A stretch of DNA of 64,000 nucleotides from the NCBI GenBank assembly GCA_037962975.1, contig CM075673.1, positions 20,568,001-20,632,000 of the forward strand. The letters run 5' to 3'. A program made the translations under genes and the position numbers. This DNA comes from Clitoria ternatea. Its lineage: Eukaryota > Streptophyta > Magnoliopsida > Fabales > Fabaceae. The first letter of the stretch is position 1, and the number at the start of each line of letters is the position of its first letter. Positions 57,540 to 64,000 of this stretch are shown one piece after another. The notes beneath the pieces are model-generated. The model was not told the DNA's origin. It did no database searches and worked only from the letters and a program-made list of their open reading frames with translations.

Positions 57540-58184
57540 AGAATTCAAATATCGTTTGATCCGCTCTAGATACTGATCTAAGGGTAAGAGTGTAATTTCA
57601 CCCACCTTCAGCCATATACAGGTGTCGTAAGTGAAACCTTAGAGTCACACAATGGTATAAGTTATTCTTTCTATACCGAGAATTCCAGGTCATCATTATT
57701 GCACACCGAAAAGTAACCTGCACATTCGACAAATAGTACAAGGTACAACCATTGGGAGAGACGTTCGTTAGAGACGAGGAGGCGCTTACGTCGTGTGTCA
57801 GCTTTTTGCAGAATTATACTGACACATGGTACGGAATGTCCCCTATCCCTAAAGGACTTTTACGTTCCTTGTATGCATATAAATACCAAAGATTTCACAA
57901 CAATGGTATGTTTTTCTCATTCTCCAACTTACGCTCGAGCACTGCTTTCTAATTTGTTTTACTGAATTGAGCGTCAGAGTAACTTTGCAGGTGGCACCAC
58001 TTTTCACCCCACAACGCGAGAGATTGGTGTGTTGGATCTCCAAGACTCCAAGTCCTCTATTTCCCCACTAGAATAGGGGCTACAATACTGGATCCCCACT
58101 AGACCAGTGTACAAATATATAAAGAGAAGAATATTTATGGCTGGCTTCCACACCAGATTACTAACCCCGATATAGACCAGTTCA
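57540..58184 (+). repeat. 5' LTR of the Tat element (left edge uncertain)
   Basis: Promoter box TATAAATA at 57878-57885. The LTR ends accagttca just before the primer-binding site. There is no second copy in the window. Confidence 0.55.
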
Positions 58185-58185
58185 T

Positions 58186-58202
58186 TGGCACACCCAGTGG
58201 GA
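58186..58202 (+). other. Primer-binding site of the Tat element
   Basis: tggcacacccagtggga, one base after the LTR end. It matches 15 of 17 bases with the site at 49280-49296 (minus strand). Confidence 0.65.
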
Positions 58203-58350
58203 CTCGCTAAATTGATTCCCATTTCCGTAAAAGTTCACCAGTACCTATGGAAGGCAACATGAAAGTTCCCCTAGAGGGGCATATTGAGGATGTCACGCAC
58301 TTAGAGAACAAGCATTTGGTCTTTGACTCCCTGGAGTAAGTTCCAGAAGG

Positions 58351-59560
58351 ATGGTAGTGGTAGGGGATCCAAACCCCCGTGATGATATTACCAGGCAACT
58401 TAGGGAGGAGTTGGTTGAGTTAAAGCGTGATCGTAGACAAGTAGAGGAGAAGGTTATTCTCCAGGAAGAAGAGACCTGTGAAGAGTCTAGAAGGGAGAAA
58501 TCTAAGCCTATTCAGTACTTCAAAATCCCCACATACCAAGACATGGAGGAATCTCAAGATTCTGGTGACCAAACAAGGGTCAGAAGGAAGGACCCAGAGG
58601 TAGGAGCGATGAGAGCATTCAAACTCAATGTCCCATTCTCTGGAAGGCTGATAAATATGCCTATTCCTAGGCACTTGCAAATGACACAACCCCTTTCTAT
58701 AAGGAAGTATTCGGGAAAAATTGACCCGATTAAATAATTGGACGCCTACGCTTATAAGGCAATGTTCTTAGGAGCCGAGGAAGATGTAATGTATCGTATG
58801 TTGCCTCGCACATTGACCAGGGAGGCTTTGAGTTGGTTCGAAGGACTGCCATTGGGGTCGATTGATTCCTGGGAAGACCTCGCAGTGGCTTTTAGGGAAC
58901 ATTTCCCAGATAAGGTAGAGAAAGAATGAATCTCTAAAGGACTTCTTGAAGAGATTCTATAAGGAAGCGACGATGGTCTATAACCTCACTGATGTAATCC
59001 AGCTGCACATCATCATTAAGGCTTTGCAACCTAAATATATTTTCGCTCAATCTTTGGCTAAAAGCTCGTAGACCTTCTTCGAGGAATTTCAAAAAAAAGC
59101 ATCAAAATATGGTTGTATTGAGAAGCACCTCGAGGCCATAGCAGCGAGAGCAAAACCAGCTCCTCAGACACCACAACCGCCAAGGGAGAAGAAGAGGGCC
59201 ATACCAGAAAGACCCTTTCAGAGGGAAAGGTTCAGGGACCAAAACCCAAGCAGTAAGAGAGGTGTTTTGCTACCTTTAACAATTATACACCACTGAACAC
59301 CCAACCAACGTACATTTTGAGAGAAGTAAGATGGTCGGCGTTTAGTGTGTATGGGATCAGGAGACCGACCCCGATAAAAAGACCAAGAAATCCTCGTAAG
59401 TATTATGATTTCCATAAGTAGACAAGACACTCTACAGAAGAGTGTAGGTCCTTGAAGGACGTCATCGAGGTTCTTATCTATGAAGGGAAGCTGAAGCAAT
59501 ACCTCTTCAAGGAGAAGTCACTGGATGAGCCAGACTGGATGAAGAAGCGGAATTGTGATA
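58351..59560 (+). pseudogene. Tat gag
   Basis: Pieces in reading order: charged N-terminus (58351-58737; REELVELKRDRRQVEEK); retrotransposon gag core (58738-58929; EALSWFEGLPLGSIDSWEDL, FREHFPDK); a piece with the DVIQLHIIIKALQPKY region; and a knuckle-like C-terminus (about 59395-59450; YYDFHK, stop, TRHSTEECRSLKD), whose H/C spacing fits the zinc-like motif of Tat gag. Broken by a TAA at 58736-58738 and several later stops and shifts. Capsid function known from the family. Confidence 0.7.
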
Positions 59561-59849
59561 AGGATAAAGATGGTGATAATAATCGGGATCCCATGAAAAG
59601 GTTCACTATTGCTGAGAAGTAGGAAGACGTGATGATTACTAAAGTCACGTAAGGGGACAAGACTCCCACGTAACCCCAGCGTGGTAGGCGCGGGGTGATT
59701 GGTATAATCGCTGGAGGCTTTGTAGGGGGTGGTTTGTCTACCCGAGCTCGCATGAACCACCATCAGATGATCCTCTCTGTGCAAGGAAAACTCTAGGACA
59801 ATCGTTCATTCCGCGACGGTGAGCAAGCTCTGGTGATCTCTTTCTCTGA

Positions 59850-60561
59850 TGAAGATTTTGGCTCTACAATTCCCGAAGGAGATAATACAGTGGTCATCAT
59901 TACTATTAGAGCAAACAAGGATGTCAAGCGAATCCTTGTGGATTAGGGGAGTTCCTTTGATGTTATTTTTTATAGTTACTTTAAAAATATGGGTTTTAAT
60001 GATTCTAATTTGCAGCCTTACATGTAGGACCTGACGATATTCAATGGGGCTAAACAACTCATGAAGGGTTATTTAGATACCTTAATAACTTTTGAAAGGG
60101 AGCTCAGGGCAAGGACTGTTAAATCCAGGGTCCTGGTGATTGACGTGGAGTCACCCTACAATGGTATCATAGGTCGACCGACCTTGAATGCCATGGAAGC
60201 CATAGTTTCAATGTCACACCTCCTTATCAAGTTCATTGATAAGGACAACAAAGTTTCTTCAATCCGTGGTGACCAAGAAATGGGTTGTTACTGTTACAAC
60301 CTAAGCCTCAACATGGTGAAGTTAGAGGCGATAAACAAGAAAAGAAAATTGAACGACGAAGGAGCCATGTCAGGATCAGTTAACTTGATCGACTTTGAGC
60401 CCAGGGTTGAACTCAAAATTGATCCTCTCAATCGATTCAAGCCCACACCAGATGGAGGCTCTAGGGAAGTCATATTGGGAGACACCCCAGTAAAAGTCAT
60501 ATACATCAATGACAATCTAGAGGCCAATATAGAGCAACGCTTGCTTATGTTGCTGAAGTAG
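59850..60561 (+). pseudogene. Tat protease and RT linker
   Basis: KRILVD, stop (TAG at about 59945), GSSFDVIFYSYF: the stop sits next to the aspartic protease active-site triplet. Then FERELRARTVKSRVLVIDV and YNGIIGRPTLNAM (the flap/second hydrophobic motif), and 60061-60561 open to a TAG before RT. Inferred product is a retroviral-type aspartic protease, inactive here. Confidence 0.7.
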
Positions 60562-61986
60562 TTTAAAGATCTCTTTGCATGGACTGCTGCTGATATGCCA
60601 GGGATGGATCCCAATTTTTACTGTCACGAGCTCTTTGTCTACCTAGAAACCAAGCTGGTGGCCTAGAAGAAAAGAAGATTGGGTCCCGAGAAGCAGAAGG
60701 TTGCGTGTGAGTAGACAGAGAAACTTCTGAAGGCTGAATTTATCTAGAAATCCGGTATTCATCTTGGCTCTCTAATACCGTAATTGTGTAGAAGGCCAAC
60801 GGGAAATGGAGAATATGCATATATTATGTTGACTTAAACCGTTGCTGCCTAAAAGATCCTTATCATTTGCCCAACATAGACAAAATGGTCGATGACTCAT
60901 TTGGTTACCAGTACCTATCTTTCATGGACACATATTCAAGGTACAACCAGATCCCAATATGGGAAGGAGACCAAGAGAAGATAGCTTTCGTCAATAACAA
61001 GGGTGTGTTCTGTTACACCGTCATGTCATTTGGCTTGAAGAACGCTGACGCCAACATAGGCATGGAAACGGGGCCGTTCGGAGACGGGTTTGACTCCTAG
61101 CATCCCCATCCCCGTTATCCTAGACCTTAACCGTGCCCGTCCCCGATCCCCGTCGAGCGAGATAAAATGCTCGTCCCCGTCCCCGATCAGGATTGAGGAA
61201 ACCCGTCCTCGTCCCCGTATGCATTTTTATAAAAAAATTTTCCTTATCAACTATTTTAAAAGTTGTTGTATCTATAAAATTACTAAATATTTTACATACA
61301 ATAATAAAAATAGTAATAAATCATCTTGGACACAATTATTAAGCATTGTCGAATAAATCAACTCTAGTAATATATATATAGTAAGAGTATTAAGTAATTT
61401 AAGTATGTCGAGGCGGGGACGGGGACAGGGGCAGGGCGGTTACTAGTTTTACCATCCCCGTGCCCGCCCTGACTTTTACCTACTGGGTAAAAACTGTCCC
61501 CATGCCTGAAACTAAAAAACAAGGGGGAAAACCCACTTAAATGAGGGCGGTGCAGTTACCTACAGGGATGAATTTTTTTGCCATGCCTAGCGCCGCATAC
61601 TAGTACATGATCAATAAGGTGTTTGAAGGCATGCACACCAAGCTGGTGGAGGTATACACTGACGATATTATTGTGAAGACTTCAACAAGAGGAGATCATG
61701 TTGAGGATCCGCGTAAAGTTTTCTTGCATCTGAGGCAATACAATATGCACTTAAATCCCCTAAAATGCATTTTTGTAGTCCCAACTATAGATTTCTGGGT
61801 TTTATGTTTACTCAATACGGTATCAAGGCTAACCCAGATAAGTGCCAAGTGATTCAGAATCTGCAGAGCCTGAAAAATCTTCGAGAAGTCCAATCGCTAA
61901 ATGGGAAAATCACCACCCTAGCGCAATTCATGCCTAGGATGGCTCACCGATCTCTCCCTTTGTACAAGATATTAAAGAAGACTAAG
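60562..61986 (+). pseudogene. Tat reverse transcriptase, split by a MITE
   Basis: Left part to 61056: HLPNIDKMVDDSFGYQYLSF, MDTYSRYNQIPI, EKIAFVNNKGVFCYTVMSFG and LKNAD. Right part from 61590: a TAG-containing AAY.YMINKVF, then VEVYTDDIIVKTSTR with the catalytic DD (about 61652-61680), then thumb NPDKCQVIQNLQ and RMAHRSLPLYKILKK. TAG stops stand at about 60664, 60715 and 60750. The MITE insertion alone would abolish function. Confidence 0.8.
61057..61589 (-). mobile_element. hAT-type MITE, copy B (inside Tat RT, inverted relative to copy A)
   Basis: 533 bp, ends TAGGCATGG...CCATGCCTA. It aligns along its length, in reverse orientation, with 9882-10407, including the GGGGACGGGGA arms and the AT-rich middle (...tacttaaattacttaatactc). 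Flanks cgccaaca and gcgccgca are only a rough 8-bp duplication. The gene frame resumes on both sides at the same RT codons, so insertion rather than rearrangement is clear. Confidence 0.85.
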
Positions 61987-62039
61987 AAATTTGAGTAAGG
62001 GCAGGAGCAGGAGCAAGCTTTCAAAGACCTCAAGGACAT

Positions 62040-62450
62040 GTTGTCCTGACCCCCTATCTTGGTGAAACTAGATCCCGGTGAGAGGCTAATTTTATACTTG
62101 GCTGTGTTGGACGATACCTTAGGTATGGACCTGGTAAAGAAAACTCTGGAGGGTCAGAGGCCGGTTTATTTTACTGGCAAGATATTGCAAGGAGCTGGGG
62201 GACGGTATCAGAAGATAGAAAAAGCTACCCTGTCTGTTGTTTGGGCCTCTCAACGCCTCAGGCCATATTTTCATGCACATCTTATTATGGTAAGGATAGA
62301 TCTCCTACTCCTTTCTATTCTGACTAAGCCAGACCATGCAAAGAGAAAGATTAAGTGGTCAGTGGAGCTTTCAGAATTTAAAATAACATATGAGCCCCGT
62401 AAGGCTATCAAGGCCCAGGTGTTGGCGAATTTCATAGTCGAGATGACCAG
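62040..62450 (+). pseudogene. Tat RNase H (first domain)
   Basis: LILYLAVLDDTLGMDLV, RPVYFTGKILQGAGGRYQKI, EKATLSVVWASQRLRPYFHA and WSVELSEFKITYEPRKAIKA. A TGA at about 62047 and a TAA at about 61996 separate it from RT. Catalytic Glu (in EKATLSV) is kept. Confidence 0.75.
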
Positions 62451-62469
62451 CGTGGAACCCACTACATCC

Positions 62470-62862
62470 CGTTCACATTGGATGGTATATGTTAATGGCT
62501 CATTGAATAGCAAGGGCAGTGGAGTTGGTGTGGTTGTTGAGAGTGATGATGGGGTGCATCTAGAAATTTCCCTATGCTTCAGTTTTAAGACATCCAAAAA
62601 CCAGGCGAAGTATGAAGCTTGTTTGGCAGGGTTGAGAGCCACTCTAGATATCGGAGCTACCACAGTGACCCTCTATATTGATTCACAGCTAGCGATCTCA
62701 CAGATCCTCAGGGAATATAAAGTCAGAGAGCCCCAGCTTCAGCTATATTTGAATTATGTTACTGAATTAAAGGAGTGCTTCACGTTGGTAGAGTTTAAGC
62801 ATGTTCTGAGGGAGGAAAATATGAGAGTCGATATACTCTCAAGGCTGGTAAGCATGAAGTAA
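62470..62862 (+). pseudogene. Tat second RNase H (archaeal-type aRNH)
   Basis: WMVYVNGSLNSKGSGVGVVV, NQAKYEACLAGLRATLDIGA, YIDSQLAISQI and ENMRVDILSRLVS. The first catalytic position of this fold (DGS in the family) reads NGS here, while E, D and D are kept. The frame is open from the first RNase H through to the stop at 62860-62862, so the two domains are fused as in other Tat elements. Confidence 0.8.
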
Positions 62863-63059
62863 GAAAGAAGAACCACCACGATGGTGCAAAGCATTTTGTC
62901 AGCTCCAAGTATTCCTTACACCCCATCACATTTAGCTATTACTACTCTAGCCTTTGATGAAAATTCATGGGTCGTCCCGTTCGTTCGTTACATGGTTAAT
63001 GGATAGCTACCCACGGATGAGGTTGAGAGGAAGAAATTTTGAAGGGAGTTGTCGTATTT

Positions 63060-63990
63060 TATAATGGTAGATGGGATTCTATTCAGGAGAGGCTTCTCTG
63101 AACCATACCTCCATTGTTTGAATGAAAATAAGGTTCAAGAGGTCATGGAAGAGGTCCATGAAGGACAGTATGGGCACCACTCCGGGGACGAAGCTTGATG
63201 AGAAAGATCTTGAGAGCTGGATATTGGTGGCCCACAATGTAAAAGGACTCCGTGGAGTATGTGAAGATGTATGACCCCACCATACTCCGACTAAAGAATT
63301 ATCCATGTCTGTTGTTCCTTAGCCCTTTTACCAGTGGGGGTTGGATATTCTGGGCCCTTTCCCCACAGCTCTTGGCGGTATGAAGTGCCTTATTGTGGGA
63401 GTATATTACTTCACGAAGTGGATTGAGGCCGAACTAGTGGTACACATCACGTCAGCCCGGACCAGACGCTTTGTCTATGAGAATATTATAGCAAGGTTTG
63501 GGGTACCAGCATGGATCATTACTGAGAGTGGCACCCAATTTATGGAAAGGAAATTTACAGAGCTGTTAGAAGGGCTGGGCATAGTGCAAGTCTTCTCATA
63601 TGTTGAACACTCTTAGACCAATGGCCAAGCTGAGGTGGCAAATAAAGAGGTACTTAAAGGTCTCAAGAAACGTTTGGGAGATGCTAAGGGAGATTGGATT
63701 AACCAGTCATGCCACGTCTTGTGGGCTTACCACACCACTCCTCACTCTACCACGAATGAGTCCCCATACCATCTCACATATGGCGTCGAGGCCATGATAC
63801 CGGTGGAGCTTCAAACATCTTCAGCAAAGGTACAACACTTCTCTGAACAGGATAACGACTCTCGTTTAAGATTAGAGCTGGATGTAATCTAGGAGCTCAG
63901 AGAAGAAGCTTATGTACGAGATAAGACTGTGAAAGCTAGAGCCGCTCTCTGATATAATAAGCGTGTCTTACACAGAGCTTTTGGGGTCAG
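63060..63990 (+). pseudogene. Tat integrase
   Basis: HHCC-like start (about 63150-63310) in shifted frames. Core 63341-63616: MDILGPFPTALGGMKCLIVG, YYFTKWIEAE, then ITESGTQFMERKF, where the second catalytic Asp is replaced by Glu. After a TAG (63614-63616) come TNGQAEVANKEVLKGLKKRL (catalytic Glu kept), HTTPHSTTNESPYHLTYGVE and a C-terminal part to the window end. TAG at 63890 and TGA at about 63951 also interrupt. Not functional. Confidence 0.8.
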
Positions 63991-64000
63991 AGATTTTGTG

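Larger units (their letters stand above)
57540..64000 (+). mobile_element. Tat-lineage Ty3/gypsy element with two RNase H domains (runs off the window)
   Basis: 5' LTR (about 57540-58184, TATAAATA at 57878), primer-binding site (58186), then gag, protease, RT, RNase H, a second RNase H and integrase in gypsy order. The added RNase H between the first one and integrase is the mark of the Tat/Ogre lineage. A MITE sits in RT (61057-61589). More than a dozen in-frame stops; the 3' LTR is beyond 64000. The left LTR edge is uncertain by tens of bases. Confidence 0.82.

Noticed and set aside
57044..58184. Idea that the right-hand copia fragment is an independent element
   Set aside because: It stops in RT where the left fragment nearly resumes (gap of about 30 codons), has the same strand, and lies exactly across the nested insertions. 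A single split element is simpler.
1..64000. Endogenous viral (pararetrovirus) sequence
   Set aside because: All reverse transcriptase segments carry copia, gypsy/Tat or LINE signatures with matching domain order. No movement protein, coat or other viral gene was seen.

Overview
This is a nuclear window from a flowering plant, most likely a eudicot. It is AT-rich, with many small introns, plant-type LTR retrotransposons, TRIMs, a hAT element and MITEs. Two intact single-copy-looking host genes lie in the middle (about 20-39 kb). Nested, mostly dead transposable elements fill both flanks. The species cannot be fixed from the sequence alone.

Left flank, 1-12.5 kb. The window opens in the last bases of a Ty3/gypsy element (+) whose 3.5-kb LTR (192-3704) is inserted in the RNase H region of a Ty1/copia element (-). 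The copia element runs right to its primer-binding site and 5' LTR near 9.2 kb. A decayed LINE reverse-transcriptase relic (+, about 9.78-12.55 kb) follows. It is split by a 526-bp hAT-type MITE with a perfect 8-bp target duplication. From 12.5 to 19.3 kb there is AT-rich DNA with no convincing gene. Two short minus-strand exon candidates with matching splice phase lie just upstream of the first host gene (19325-19740).

Host genes. At 20133-23232 (+) a nine-exon CSLA gene encodes a 527-aa glucomannan 4-beta-mannosyltransferase with all GT2 catalytic motifs. At 26213-38850 (-) an eleven-exon gene encodes a 501-aa organellar-type histidyl-tRNA synthetase. Its splice phases all match and the class II motifs are intact. 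A 717-bp TRIM with a perfect 5-bp target duplication sits between them. The HisRS introns hold a full-length 2,997-bp hAT transposon (perfect 18-bp TIRs and 8-bp duplication, frameshifted transposase), an 880-bp MULE-like element with a 9-bp duplication, TRIM remnants and small tandem repeats.

Right flank, 40.6-64 kb. A copia RT/RNase H relic (-) is split into 40.6-41.57 kb and 57.04-57.5 kb by about 15.5 kb of younger insertions. The first is a non-autonomous Tat-like gypsy element (-, 41572-49794) with no gag-pol but with a decayed open reading frame antisense to its LTRs. That frame is interrupted by a 3.1-kb solo LTR with a perfect duplication. The second is a young non-autonomous Athila-like element (+, 49793-57043) with 1.5-kb LTRs about 1% different. 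It carries an acidic gag-like frame and a cluster of CGCTYRAGCG near-palindromes. From about 57.5 kb to the window end lies an autonomous-type Tat element (+) with gag, protease, RT, RNase H, a second RNase H and integrase. It is full of stop codons, many at glutamine positions, and is interrupted in RT by a second, inverted copy of the MITE seen at 9.9 kb.

I found no CRISPR array, rRNA gene, confident tRNA gene or organised novel gene system. The most interesting items are the antisense-ORF element, the palindrome family, the hAT and MULE insertions in HisRS, and the unexplained exons beside CSLA.
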